This document shows, one piece after another, positions 35,258 to 44,329 of a stretch of DNA of 64,000 bases. How positions within the stretch are numbered: position 1 is the first letter of the stretch; every line of letters starts with the position of its first letter. A program made the translations under genes and the position numbers. Source of the DNA: JAIQFF01 sp963725615 (GTDB taxonomy: Bacteria > Acidobacteriota > Terriglobia > Terriglobales > Acidobacteriaceae); the NCBI GenBank assembly GCA_963725615.1, contig CAVRZO010000025.1:25480-89479 (forward strand). The letters run 5' to 3'. The notes beneath the pieces are model-generated. The model saw only the letters and a list, made by a program, of their open reading frames with translations, was not told the origin of the DNA and did no database searches.

Positions 35258-36463
35258 GTGTGCCCACGGCTGCAAAGAATTGCGTCAAATCCGGTAACCG
35301 CCACCGCGCCGGTCAAATACGTTCCCCATGCCTCTGAACTATCAACCATCTGCTGGCGGGCCCTGGTTTCCGCTGTATTTTGTTTGCTTTTGCTCTCCTG
35401 CACCCACGTCGAAAAGCTGGACTTGAGCCGCCTCACATTGCCTCCCGGCTTCCATATTGCCGTCTTTGCCCAGGCTCCACATGCCCGGCAAATGGCCTTC
35501 AGTCCGGGCGGCGTATTGTTGGTGACCGATTTGAGCGACGGTACGGTGCTGGCCTTCCCCGATGCCCAACACACCGGACACGCCGAACGGACGGTGTCTG
35601 TGCTCTCCGGCCTGAACGCTCCGCACGGCATCGCCTTTCACCAGGGAAGACTCTATGTCGCCGAGATCAACGCGGTCCGGAGATATGACTGGGACGAAGC
35701 GCAGTTGCGCGCCAGCAATGGCCAGAAGATCGTAGACATCCCGGGAAGCGGCGGCGGGCACTCGACCCGGACCATTCTTTTCGCAAATGGAAAGATGTAC
35801 GTCGCCGTAGGTTCGAGTTGCAATGTCTGCGTGGAAGATGACAAGCGCCGCGCGGCCGTGACCGAATACAACGAAGACGGAAGCGGCCAACGTGTCTTTA
35901 CCTCCGGCCTGAGAAACGCTGTCGGGCTCGCGATCAATCCCAAGACCAACACCATCTGGGCCACCGACAACGGCCGCGACTGGCTGGGGGACGACCTTCC
36001 TCCGGAAGAAGTGAACGATCTGGGTCCGACCGGGGGAAATGCCGGATGGCCGTATTGTTACGGCAGCCGCGTTCCCGATCGCTCTCAAAGCAAAGACTAC
36101 GACTGCTCGAAGACCATAGCTCCCGCAGTTGAGATGCAGGCGCATTCGGCGCCATTGGGCTTGTTGTTCTACGGCGGTGAAATGTTTCCGCCGGAATATC
36201 ACGGAAATTTGTTCGTCACTTTTCACGGTTCCTGGAACCGCAGCGTGCCCACGGGATACAAGGTAGTCCGCATAAAATTCAACGATAAGGGTGAACCGCA
36301 AGGCCCGCCGGAGGATTTCATCAGCGGATGGCTCCGGCCCGGTAAGACGAAGAAAGGTGTGTGGATGGGAAGACCTGTTGGCTTGGTCGTCGGCCCAGAT
36401 GGTGCGTTGTACGTTAGCGATGATTCTGCGGGCGTCGTGTATCGCGTAACCTGGGAAAAGTAG
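35258..36463 (+). CDS. Sorbosone dehydrogenase-like (PQQ-type beta-propeller) lipoprotein
   Basis: The protein belongs to the soluble PQQ glucose/sorbosone dehydrogenase family, a six-bladed beta-propeller. Visible segments are LPPGFHIAVFAQAPHARQMA, GLRNAVGLAINPKTNTIWAT, DNGRDWLGDDLPPEEVN and GGNAGWPYCYGSRVPD. A lipobox LLLLSC (Cys48) suggests a lipoprotein. The start is uncertain: GTG 35258 gives an unusually long N-region and no ATG lies in frame before the lipobox. The substrate is unknown; aldose or related sugars are usual for the family. Confidence 0.85.
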   Translation: MCPRLQRIASNPVTATAPVKYVPHASELSTICWRALVSAVFCLLLLSCTHVEKLDLSRLTLPPGFHIAVFAQAPHARQMAFSPGGVLLVTDLSDGTVLAFPDAQHTGHAERTVSVLSGLNAPHGIAFHQGRLYVAEINAVRRYDWDEAQLRASNGQKIVDIPGSGGGHSTRTILFANGKMYVAVGSSCNVCVEDDKRRAAVTEYNEDGSGQRVFTSGLRNAVGLAINPKTNTIWATDNGRDWLGDDLPPEEVNDLGPTGGNAGWPYCYGSRVPDRSQSKDYDCSKTIAPAVEMQAHSAPLGLLFYGGEMFPPEYHGNLFVTFHGSWNRSVPTGYKVVRIKFNDKGEPQGPPEDFISGWLRPGKTKKGVWMGRPVGLVVGPDGALYVSDDSAGVVYRVTWEK

Positions 36464-36535
36464 CGGTTGTCTTTCTCCGTGTGCTCTATGCCCTCCGTGG
36501 TGAATGCCTTTCTTCGACGGTGCTAGACTTCATTC

Positions 36536-37657
36536 ATGCTGGCCGACTACGCCGTGCGGGTCGAACAATCCCGCGGACGCCGAATTCCTGAGCCCCAGCA
36601 TCCCTATCGCGATGATTTCCAGCGGGACCGGGACCGCGTCATTCACGCCCGTGCCTTCCGCCGTCTCGAAGCCAAGACGCAGGTCTTTACCCGCCGCTTC
36701 TCCGACCACTTCCGCAATCGCCTGACCCATACCATTGAAGTGGCGCAAATCGCCCGCACCATCGCTGCCCAGCTTGGCCTGAACGTGGACCTGGTGGAAG
36801 CCCTTGCCCTGGTGCACGACGTGGGACATCCGCCTTTTGGCCATGCCGGGGAGAAAGCGCTGGACGCTGCTATGCGAGAGCATGGATTGTTCTTCGATCA
36901 CAATCTGCATGCGCTGCGCATCGTGGAGGATTTCGAAGTCCGCTACGCCCGGTTTCGCGGCCTGAACCTGACGTTTGAAGTGCGTGAGGGCATCATCAAG
37001 CACTCTCACGACTATTCCGCCGACCAGTTTCCCGAACTGGCTGAATATTTACTCGATCAGCGGCCGCCGCTCGAAGCCCAACTCATCGATCTGGCCGACG
37101 AAATTGCCTACGACACTGCCGACCTCGACGACGGCTACGAGGCTCACCTGCTGACGCTGGAGCAGATCCGCAGCGGCATTCCGGTCTTCGACCGCTTCTA
37201 TCGCGAGGCTGAGAAGTCCTATCCCAATGTTGCCGAGAAACTGAAGTTCAACGAAGCCGTGAAGGGAATTCTGGATCGGATGGTTGGCGACTTGATCCGC
37301 AACCTGCAGCGCCAGATCAAGACCGAGGGCATTTGCAGCCTCGAAGATGTGCGCGCCTGCCCCCGCCGGCTGGCCACGTTCAGCTCCGAGGTGGAAGAAG
37401 AAAGACGCGGCGCCAAGGAATTTCTTTACAAGAATCTGTATTTCAGTGCGGCCCTCGATCCGGAAAAAAACGATGCGGAACGAGTCATCCGCGAGTTATT
37501 CGAGTTTTGGATGGCCAAGCCCGGAAGCTTGCCTCTTAACTATCAGGAGAAGGTCGGGGAAGATCCGCTGCCGCGGGTCATCTGCGACTACATTGCTGGC
37601 ATGACCGACAATTTCATTTACGAACAGTATGCGAAGCACTGCGGCATTGCCGAATAG
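36536..37657 (+). CDS. dgt: Deoxyguanosinetriphosphate triphosphohydrolase-like protein
   Basis: This HD-domain enzyme hydrolyses dNTPs to nucleoside and tripolyphosphate. The metal ligands are His65 (NRLTHTIEVAQIAR), His94/Asp95 (ALVHDVGHPPFGHAGE) and a later Asp in AYDTADLDDGYEAH. The N-terminal RDDFQRDRDRVIHARAFRRL is a family hallmark. The 373-residue length fits the shorter dGTPase-like group. The C-terminal region (about 300-373) is helical. The symbol marks the family and not proven dGTP preference. Confidence 0.93.
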   Translation: MLADYAVRVEQSRGRRIPEPQHPYRDDFQRDRDRVIHARAFRRLEAKTQVFTRRFSDHFRNRLTHTIEVAQIARTIAAQLGLNVDLVEALALVHDVGHPPFGHAGEKALDAAMREHGLFFDHNLHALRIVEDFEVRYARFRGLNLTFEVREGIIKHSHDYSADQFPELAEYLLDQRPPLEAQLIDLADEIAYDTADLDDGYEAHLLTLEQIRSGIPVFDRFYREAEKSYPNVAEKLKFNEAVKGILDRMVGDLIRNLQRQIKTEGICSLEDVRACPRRLATFSSEVEEERRGAKEFLYKNLYFSAALDPEKNDAERVIRELFEFWMAKPGSLPLNYQEKVGEDPLPRVICDYIAGMTDNFIYEQYAKHCGIAE

Positions 37658-37673
37658 GAGAGGATTGGGCACG

Positions 37674-37990
37674 ATGTATCGAATCGTTCTGGTCTGTAAC
37701 GGTGTGCCCCCTCATGTTGGCGAGGCTGCTGCGCGTGACATCACCGAAGAGTTCACACACGCCGTGGCATCAGAATGTAGATTGTGAATGGGACGGGACT
37801 CGGCTTCTTCTGCAAGCCGAAAATGAGTTCGACTCAAAGGGACTCGCTTTATGCGACGAGTTCGCTGATGCGATTTCCGCCTGCATTCAGGATGGCTTCG
37901 ATGGCGGTGTCGAGGTTGTTTCTGTCAGTCCTCTCCCGAGCGGCCCACCCAAGGACAATTCATCCTCGAAGCAAAGGACGGATGCCTGAC
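37674..37990 (+). pseudogene. Small unknown gene, frameshifted
   Basis: An ATG at 37674, 16 bases after the dGTPase stop, opens MYRIVLVCNGVPPHVGEAAA and stops at 37788. The +1 frame picks up just before that and reads HQNVDCEWDGTRLLLQAENE, then SKGLALCDEFADAISACIQD. Joining the two frames near bases 37757-37770 gives a coherent, mixed-charge small protein of about 100 residues; either half alone is not. I do not recognise a family. It may be a sequencing error or real decay. Confidence 0.45.
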
Positions 37991-38095
37991 GGCTGATTAC
38001 GACAATCTTGGTCAAATGAGGGTAATAGGGTAATGACGATGTCGAATAACTGCGTCTTTCACGTTTCTCTTCGAGCTGTAAGGTGATGTCGTGAC

Positions 38096-38590
38096 TTATT
38101 TCTGCAACCGGCTAAACTCGCGGCTTCGCAAATCCAATCGCATTTCATTCGACGGTTCAAATCCCAAACTCTCGTAGAGTGGACGCCCCTTATCGCTGGC
38201 GTGCAGATCAACACGCACGAATCCCTCTTTTCGGCACCACTCAATCATGGTTTGCATGAGGCGGCGGGCGATGCCCTGGCGGCGAAACGGCGGATCGGTG
38301 TACATGTTCAGGATGGTAGCGCGCCGGCACTGGCCGTCGTAGGGATGGCTCGGCCACGGGCTGACCAGCACGAATCCGCCCGCGACAACCCTCTCTCCTG
38401 CACACGCCAGCCACGCGTGGAGCGTGCCGTTGGCCAGCGCCACGGCCAGATGGGGTCTGCAGGTCTCGACCATCTTGGACATGGCTTCGGCATCGTTGTA
38501 GCCCATGTCTTCGTACATGCCGCGGCGGTGACGCAGCAGTTCGGGGATGTCGTCAGGCGTGGCCTGCCGGATCAGTACCTCGGGCCTCAT
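38096..38590 (-). CDS. GNAT-family N-acetyltransferase
   Basis: It transfers acetyl from acetyl-CoA to an amine. The 164-residue protein shows the GNAT core: IRQATPDDIPELLRHRRGMY (motif C/D), ATILNMYTDPPFRRQGIARR (motif A with the acetyl-CoA loop RRQGIA) and LYESLGFEPSNEMRL (motif B). The substrate is unknown. It stands alone between the broken gene and a repeat block. Confidence 0.9.
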   Translation of the reverse strand: MRPEVLIRQATPDDIPELLRHRRGMYEDMGYNDAEAMSKMVETCRPHLAVALANGTLHAWLACAGERVVAGGFVLVSPWPSHPYDGQCRRATILNMYTDPPFRRQGIARRLMQTMIEWCRKEGFVRVDLHASDKGRPLYESLGFEPSNEMRLDLRSREFSRLQK

Positions 38591-38608
38591 TGAGTTTCTC
38601 CGAAATTG

Positions 38609-38655
38609 GGTGCCCCACCCTCGTCTCTCCGTTTTTTGGAGAGACAGGGTGGGTC
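38609..38655. repeat. Palindromic repeat (CCACCCTCGTCTCTCC family)
   Basis: CCCACCCTCGTCTCTCC and GGAGAGACAGGGTGGG pair around GTTTTTTG. Near-identical copies lie at 45654-45702 and 47078-47126. Confidence 0.85.
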
Positions 38656-38689
38656 TCGCGGTAAGGACTCATCAGGATACAAAAAGAAA

Positions 38690-38748
38690 GCCGAGCTTGC
38701 GCTCGGCCTGGCAGGTGGGACACCTGCCCCTACGTGGTTTGTGGTGAC
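38690..38748. repeat. Short palindromes downstream of the TPR gene
   Basis: GCCGAGCTTGCGCTCGGC and GGCAGGTGGGACACCTGCC are two hairpins in a row, followed by CTACGTGGTTTGTGGTGAC, which ends exactly at the stop codon of the TPR gene on the minus strand. The same order occurs after purL at 22600. Confidence 0.75.
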
Positions 38749-40809
38749 TTACTTGTTTTCGGAGTCTTCTTTGGCCAGTTTCATCTTGGCCGATTCAAGT
38801 TTCTTCTGGACGCGGGCCACGTCGTTCTGGTCGACTTCAGCCGCAACCGTCTTGTTCCACTCGGAGATCGCTCGCTCCCAGTGGGCCGCCGCCAGCTTGA
38901 GGCGTCCGGTTTTCTGGTAGAGGTCGCCGAGGTGGTCCTGCACCGTGGGATCAGTCCCGATACGCTGCGACGCTTTGATCAGCGTGTCCTCCGCGGACTC
39001 GTATTTACCCAGCTTGAAGTAGGCCCAGCCCAGCGAATCGAGATATGCACCGTTAGCGGGGTCGAGATCCACTGCTTTCTTGATGAGGCCGAGGGCCTCG
39101 TCCAGCTTGACCCCGCGGTCGGCCAGCATGTAGCCCAGATAGTTCAGCGCAGTCGCGTTCTGGGGGTCGCCAGCCAGGACTTTGCGGAACATATCTTCCG
39201 CCGGCTCATATTTTTTCTGGCGTTCGAAGGTCGAGCCGCGCAGGAAGTAGACGTATTGCTTGTCTTCATCCTTGGTCGAGAGTTGTTCCGCCTTGTCCAG
39301 CGCTTCTTCGGCTTCCGGCCAGCGCTTGAGCCGGCTGTACATCTGGGACAGCGTGATGTAGACGTCGCGATCTTCGGGAGTGCCCTTCAGCAGCGCCTTC
39401 ACCTGCTGCAATCCGGCATCGGGCTGACCCATGTCGGAAAGCTGGGCAGCGTACACCATCTTCAGGCTGCGATTGTTGGGCAGCTTCTGAACCGCTTCCT
39501 TGGCGGCGTCCGTGGCCTGCTGCCACTGCTTGGTTTCGCGGTAGGTATCGATGATCTGCTGATAGCCACGTTCGGCATTGTCGTCGCCCAGTGCCACCAT
39601 TTTTCTGAAGGTCTCGACGGCCTGGGTATCATTCTTGTTGTCGCGATAAATTGTGCCCAGACGCTCCAGGAACACCGACCGGTTATTCTTTTCGGGCTGG
39701 GTATAGTTGTTGTCCGCCTTCTCGGTCTTTTTGAGCAAGTCCTGCAAGACCTGGATCGCTTCGTCGTAACGCCCCTGCGCCTGGTAGACGGCGGCCATGT
39801 TGTAGGGCACTTCGATCGAGTCCTGCACCATGGACCCGGCCTTCTTCAAGCTCTCCAGCGCCTGGTCGAATCGGCCGCTCTTGCGGTAGATTTCCGCCAT
39901 CCGCAGGTAAGTCTGCGCATCTTCGGGATTCGCGTCCGCGATGATCTTGTACTGCTCGAGGGCAGCATCGGTCTGGCCATCGTTCATCAGGTTCTGGGCG
40001 AGGCCGCGAATGGCGTCGAGATTGTCCCGGTCAAGTTCAATCGCTTTCCGGTAGGCGGCGATCGAGTTCTTGTACTGCTTCTGCTGTTCGTAGGTGTAGC
40101 CCAGAGCCGAATAGAGCTTAGCGGAACGCGCCGCGTCCGGGATCGAACTCAGGACTTCGCCCGCCCGGGCGGTGTCGCCTTCTTCGTTATAGAGGTAGGC
40201 CAGCGTGGTGACGGCTTCTTCCGAATCGGGCTCTAGCTTAACCGCCAGCTTGAACTGGTCTTCGGCCTTCTGCAAATCGTTGTTCAGCCGGTAGAGACGT
40301 CCCAGCAGAAGGTGATCGTCGACATTTTCGGGTTCGATCTTGATGATCTGTTCATACTGCTCGATGGCCAGCTTCAGAACGTTCTGCGAGCCTTGCCCGG
40401 CCTGCACATCACCCAGCGACCGCAGATAAATGCGCCCCAGCAGCTTGTGCGCTTCCAGGTTGTTGGGATCGCGCTTAAGAATGTCCTGCGCCTCAAGGAC
40501 GGCATCCCGAATGCGACCGGTCTTCGCGTAGAGCTCGGCCAGCGCGGAGGTCAGGTATTCCGAAGTAGGATCGGCGTCAATCGCCAGCCGATACTCCTCG
40601 ATAGCTTTATTGGCCAGTTCGCTGCGGCCATACACCGCCACCTGCTCTTCGTACATGTGCGCCAGGGTGTAGTGGTAGTAAGCCGCAGCCTTGTCGAGCT
40701 TGCGGGGCGCAGGCGTGGTGGCCGGTTTGGAATCCGCAGACGGGGTTTGCGCCGCGGAAACAGCAGGGATGACCAGCAGCAAAGTAAGAGTGCAGTAAAT
40801 GCTTTTCAT
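38749..40809 (-). CDS. Secreted TPR-repeat protein
   Basis: This 686-residue protein starts with a signal peptide (MKSIYCTLTLLLVIPAVSAA, cleavage before Q). It then carries about 14-16 TPR units along its whole length, for example NLEAHKLLGRIYLRSLGDVQ and ARSAKLYSALGYTYEQQKQY. The final part (ATALNYLGYMLADRGVKLDE, LDPANGAYLDSLGWAYFKLG) resembles the BepA/YfgC-neighbour type TPRs of periplasmic scaffold proteins. The start at 40809 has GAAGG upstream; an ATG nine codons earlier is less likely. The partner is unknown. Confidence 0.85.
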   Translation of the reverse strand: MKSIYCTLTLLLVIPAVSAAQTPSADSKPATTPAPRKLDKAAAYYHYTLAHMYEEQVAVYGRSELANKAIEEYRLAIDADPTSEYLTSALAELYAKTGRIRDAVLEAQDILKRDPNNLEAHKLLGRIYLRSLGDVQAGQGSQNVLKLAIEQYEQIIKIEPENVDDHLLLGRLYRLNNDLQKAEDQFKLAVKLEPDSEEAVTTLAYLYNEEGDTARAGEVLSSIPDAARSAKLYSALGYTYEQQKQYKNSIAAYRKAIELDRDNLDAIRGLAQNLMNDGQTDAALEQYKIIADANPEDAQTYLRMAEIYRKSGRFDQALESLKKAGSMVQDSIEVPYNMAAVYQAQGRYDEAIQVLQDLLKKTEKADNNYTQPEKNNRSVFLERLGTIYRDNKNDTQAVETFRKMVALGDDNAERGYQQIIDTYRETKQWQQATDAAKEAVQKLPNNRSLKMVYAAQLSDMGQPDAGLQQVKALLKGTPEDRDVYITLSQMYSRLKRWPEAEEALDKAEQLSTKDEDKQYVYFLRGSTFERQKKYEPAEDMFRKVLAGDPQNATALNYLGYMLADRGVKLDEALGLIKKAVDLDPANGAYLDSLGWAYFKLGKYESAEDTLIKASQRIGTDPTVQDHLGDLYQKTGRLKLAAAHWERAISEWNKTVAAEVDQNDVARVQKKLESAKMKLAKEDSENK

Positions 40810-41153
40810 CGAGAACCTTCGGCTTCCCTGAACCATAGCGATTGGATGCCGAACCGCTGCTGGTGGGTGCTCGAGTTATTGTAAACCGTGTTGGTGAGAG
40901 GCGGTGAAAAAGGGCATCGCAGAACCGGGGAGGTAATGATCGGAAGTACAGGGACTAACAGGATTGACAGTTGCAGGATTTTCGATTTAATGGATTGTAA
41001 AGAATTGTTTTGTCATCCTGAGCGGAGAAGTGGCTTCGCGGAGCGAAGCCACTACGCAGTCGAAGGACCCCATAAGCTTAACGGCTGCGCTACCGGAAAT
41101 CTCAGAGGAAATGTCTTCGACGCCTCGTCAACAAAGCAAAGACTGTCGAGATG
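40810..41153. other. Intergenic region with a CATCCTGAGC-type repeat
   Basis: No convincing gene is present in this 344-base gap. Bases 41008-41080 hold TTGTCATCCTGAGCGGAGAA and the hairpin GTGGCTTCGCGGAGCGAAGCCAC followed by GTCGAAGGACCCC. This is a short member of the family seen at 13727 and 53896. Confidence 0.6.
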
Positions 41154-42723
41154 CTAGTGCCTGAAGTGCCTTACCCCCGTGAAGATCATAGCCAGCCCTA
41201 GCCGGTCAGCGGCTTCGATGACTTCCTGATCGCGAACTGACCCGCCGGGCTGGATGATCGCGGTGGCACCGACCTTGGCGATTTCCTCAACCCCGTCCGG
41301 GAATGGGAAAAATGCGTCGGATGCAGCTACGGTTCCCTGCAGGGGCAGGACCGCCTTCATGGCGCCGATCTTACAGGAGTCCACTCGACTCATCTGGCCC
41401 GCGCCGACGCCTACAGTTTGTCCGTCGCGCGCGTACAGGATGGCATTCGACTTCACGTGCTTGGCAACTTTCCAGGCAAACAGCAGTGCCCGTTTCTCCT
41501 CGGGCGCAGGCTGTCGTTTGGTGACTACCTTGAGATCGGATTCTTCGAGCACGCGGGTGTCGGCGTCCTGCACCAGAATTCCGCCGGAAACATTCTTCAG
41601 CACCCACTTCTGCGGAGCGTTGTTGATTTCCACCAGCCGCAGATTCTTTCTTGGCGGCGAACTTCGCTTTAGCGGCTTCGTCGAACCCGGGCGCGGCGAT
41701 GACCTCGAGAAAAAGCTTGGCCATTTCTTCGGCGGCCTCGCCATCTACGACGCGGTTCACCCCAATCACGCCCCCGAAAGCGGATACGGGATCGCATTCC
41801 AGCGCCTTCTTGTAGGCCTGGGCCAGGGTCTTGCCGGTGGCGGTGCCGCAAGGGTTGGTGTGCTTGATAATGGCGCAAACGGTCTGGTCGAATTCCTGCG
41901 CCAGGTCCCAGGCCGCCTGTAAATCCACGATGTTGTTGTAGGAAAGTTCCTTGCCCTGGATCTGGCGGCCATTGGCCACGCCGCTGCCCGAGCCGTCGCT
42001 GTACATCGCCGCCTTCTGGTGCGGGTTCTCGCCGTAGCGCAAGTCCATCACCTTGCCGAAAGACAGGCGCAGATTCTGGGGGAACCCGGTTTCAGGATGA
42101 AACTCGAAGTGTCCGTTGGCGCTGACCCGCTCCAGTGTGGATGCGATAGCCGAATCATAGGCGGCCGTGGTAGCGAAAGCCTTCTGCGCCAGTCGCCATT
42201 TGGTGGCTGCTGAAAGCGCACCCCCCGAACCGGCCATCTCCTCAGCGATGGCAGCGTAATCGCCAGGTGAGGTGACGACCGCCACGTCCTGAAAATTCTT
42301 GGCGGCGGAGCGGATCATTGACGGTCCGCCGATATCGATGTTCTCGATGAGATCCTCAAAGGGCACGCCGGGTTTGGCTGCCGTCTTTTCGAAGGCATAA
42401 AGATTGACCACCACCATGTCAATTGGCGCAATGCCATGTTCGGCGACTGCACTGCGGTGCGAAGCCATCTCGCGCCGGTGCAGGATGCCTCCGTGCACCT
42501 TGGGGTGGAGGGTCTTGACCCGGCCGTCAAGCATCTCGGGAAAGCCGGTGAGCTCAGAAATGTCCTTCACGCTAACGCCGGAGTCGCGCAACAGCTTCGC
42601 GGTGCCTCCGGTCGAGATAAGTTCCACGCCCAGACCGGCGAGTTTGCGGGCGAACTCGACCAATCCCGTCTTGTCAGTCACGCTGAGAATGGCACGCTGG
42701 ATCTTCGTCTGGGTCGCGGACAT
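41154..42723 (-). pseudogene. purH: Bifunctional AICAR transformylase/IMP cyclohydrolase, frameshifted as read
   Basis: PurH does the last two steps of IMP synthesis. The N-terminal MGS-like cyclohydrolase domain (about 1-195) begins ILSVTDKTGLVEFARKLAGL and contains TGGTAKLL and FPEMLDGRVKTLHP. The transformylase domain has the conserved KHTNPCGTA. Near base 41650 an extra base in the run read as AAGAAAGAATCTG moves the frame: one side reads KFAAKKESAAGG, the other NLRLVEINNAPQKWVLKNVS. Removing one base gives a 522-residue protein of normal length ending in IFTGVRHFRH. All other parts are intact, so an assembly or sequencing error is the simplest reading. Confidence 0.88.
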
Positions 42724-42777
42724 GGCAGACCTCGAATGAATGGGAATGTGCCTGGGAAAGGCGAGGAAATTCTATCA

Positions 42778-42972
42778 GTAGCAGTCGTCAGTCGTCAGTC
42801 TTCAGTCGTCAGCCAAGAAGAAACACGCTGTTCGATCACAAGTTCAGCCGGGCTGGGATGAGGAGTTGAGATGTGGATGAGTAGCTGCGATGCGAGAGTC
42901 TCTCGCGAACCAGCGGTCGAGAGGCAGCAAATACCGTGGATGTGCTGACGACTGAGGACCGACGACTGACGA
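42778..42972. repeat. Inverted CAGTCGTCAGTC array
   Basis: The left arm is CAGTCGTCAGTCGTCAGTCT and following TCAGTCGTCAGC; the right arm is GCTGACGACTGAGGACCGAC and following GACTGACGA. The right arm ends at the stop codon of the gene at 42973. About 120 bases of non-coding sequence lie between. Confidence 0.8.
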
Positions 42973-43644
42973 CTAAGTCTTCGCTTTAGCCTTCAGCTTC
43001 ACCTGACCGTTCTGCATTTCAACCGTGTATTCCACCGCTTCGCAGCCGTACTGCTTGCGGATCTGTTCGGTTTTCTTCTGCACGAACGAGGTGAAGCTGT
43101 CGAGATTGCCGGAGACGGCCTCTCCCGATCTCTTCTTCGCGTCCGTAAGCGCCTGGTAGAGTTTTTGCACCTGGTCGCGTTCGGCGCGCGCGTCGGCGCA
43201 CTGCATGCTGAAAGGCTTCCTCTCTTCCTTCGGGCTGGTGGCAGCTGGGATCGCAGCCCCTGGTGTATTGGCAGCGGCAGCCGCAGCGCTGGTGGCGGCG
43301 TGCCCTACTCCGTAGACCTTGTGCTCCGGCACATGTTCCTCTACCCGCACACCCTGCACCGAGAGCAGCGCGTCCTGGGGACGGCGGTAGCCTTCCTCGC
43401 GAATCCGGTTCTTCTTGCGCCACAGGTCGCTGTAAATAGCGTAACGTTGCGCCACTTCGTTGTAGCGGAAGCGCTGGGAAAAGCTCATCCGGTTGCCATC
43501 GCTGAATTTGCGCAGCAGCGAGAGCACCTTCCACTCGATATCCGTAGGAGGGCGCTTGGTCGGATTACTGAAATAGATCTCGTACTCGATCTTCAGGCGG
43601 CGCAGCTGCGTGTCGAGGACGGTCAGTTCTTCGTCGATGGTCAC
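42973..43644 (-). CDS. Conserved protein with MXAN_5187-like domain
   Basis: The function is unknown. The stretch RRLKIEYEIYFSNPTKRPPT, then RFRYNEVAQRYAIYSDLWRK and IREEG resembles the MXAN_5187 C-terminal domain found in myxobacteria and acidobacteria. An Ala-rich linker (about 120-140) leads to a second helical part (CADARAERDQVQKLYQALTD) and a short basic end. I place the start at the GTG at 43644 (VTIDEELTVLDTQ) because GGAGA lies eight bases upstream; the frame is open to 43734. No signal peptide or TM is seen. Confidence 0.72.
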   Translation of the reverse strand: MTIDEELTVLDTQLRRLKIEYEIYFSNPTKRPPTDIEWKVLSLLRKFSDGNRMSFSQRFRYNEVAQRYAIYSDLWRKKNRIREEGYRRPQDALLSVQGVRVEEHVPEHKVYGVGHAATSAAAAAANTPGAAIPAATSPKEERKPFSMQCADARAERDQVQKLYQALTDAKKRSGEAVSGNLDSFTSFVQKKTEQIRKQYGCEAVEYTVEMQNGQVKLKAKAKT

Positions 43645-43739
43645 CCGGGGATCTCCAGCCGACAGTCTAGAGGTTACCCGCCGCCGGGACGAGATTCCCA
43701 TTGGACACAACAGGGATGGAACGAAAGTACCCAAGGGCA

Positions 43740-43870
43740 GCTATCAGCTGTCAGCTATCAGCTCTCAGTGGAACCGTCCTAACGGTGCGACTGGCAAGAT
43801 ACGACGCGAAACCAGTCAAGAAGCTGCAGTGGAGGATTTGGCTGAGGGCTGATAGCTGAGAGCTGAAAGC
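43740..43870. repeat. Inverted AGCTATCAGCTGTCAG array
   Basis: The left arm is GCTATCAGCTGTCAGCTATC and following AGCTCTCAG; the right arm is GAGGGCTGATAGCTGAGAGC and following TGAAAGC. The right arm ends at the stop codon of the XRE gene at 43871. Confidence 0.8.
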
Positions 43871-44212
43871 TTACTTCGTCGCCATCTTCTTAACCATCGC
43901 CAGCACCAGCTTGCGGTCGCTGTCGTTGAGGCTGACGGCGTAGCGGCGAATCTGGCTCAGGAAGCGGACTTCGTCATCGGAAAGTTGGGGAAGATTTTTC
44001 GAGCCGTTGGTGTGTCCGGATTCGGAAAAGAACTGCGACAACGCAATTTCCATGGCGCCGGCGATTTTGGCCAGCGTATCGAGCGACGGGATGGTGTGTC
44101 CGTTTTCCACCCGCGAGAGGTAGCAGCGCAGCAGGCCAGTCCGCTTTTCGATGTCCCCCTGGGACATGCCTCTTTGCAACCGGTAGTTTCGGATGGTCTC
44201 GCCGATGTTCAT
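43871..44212 (-). CDS. XRE-family helix-turn-helix regulator
   Basis: The 113-residue protein starts with a Cro/CI-type HTH (residues about 4-62): IGETIRNYRLQRGMSQGDIE, then GLLRCYLSRVENGHTIPSLD and LAKIAGAMEIALSQFF. A short helical tail (LSDDEVRFLSQIRRYAVSLN) follows. I start at 44212 because the HTH begins there; codons upstream to 44302 overlap a non-coding stretch. The target is unknown. Confidence 0.88.
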   Translation of the reverse strand: MNIGETIRNYRLQRGMSQGDIEKRTGLLRCYLSRVENGHTIPSLDTLAKIAGAMEIALSQFFSESGHTNGSKNLPQLSDDEVRFLSQIRRYAVSLNDSDRKLVLAMVKKMATK

Positions 44213-44329
44213 AGAAAAAGCGACCAAAACAGACCCCCGTGGATGTGCTGCATAGTAACCAGAGTAGTACCTTCTGGCAAGAAGAATTTCGTTGCACCAC
44301 AACTGGTGAGGGAGTACAAGCGTGACCGG

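Noticed and set aside
38734..40236. 500-codon open frame on the plus strand opposite the TPR gene
   Set aside because: It is a mirror of a GC-rich repetitive TPR gene. The translation is Leu/Val/Gly-rich without domains, while the minus strand has a signal peptide and clear TPR units.
42778..43870. CRISPR-like arrays
   Set aside because: The units are 6-8 bases, degenerate and inverted, with no spacers of even length and no cas genes.
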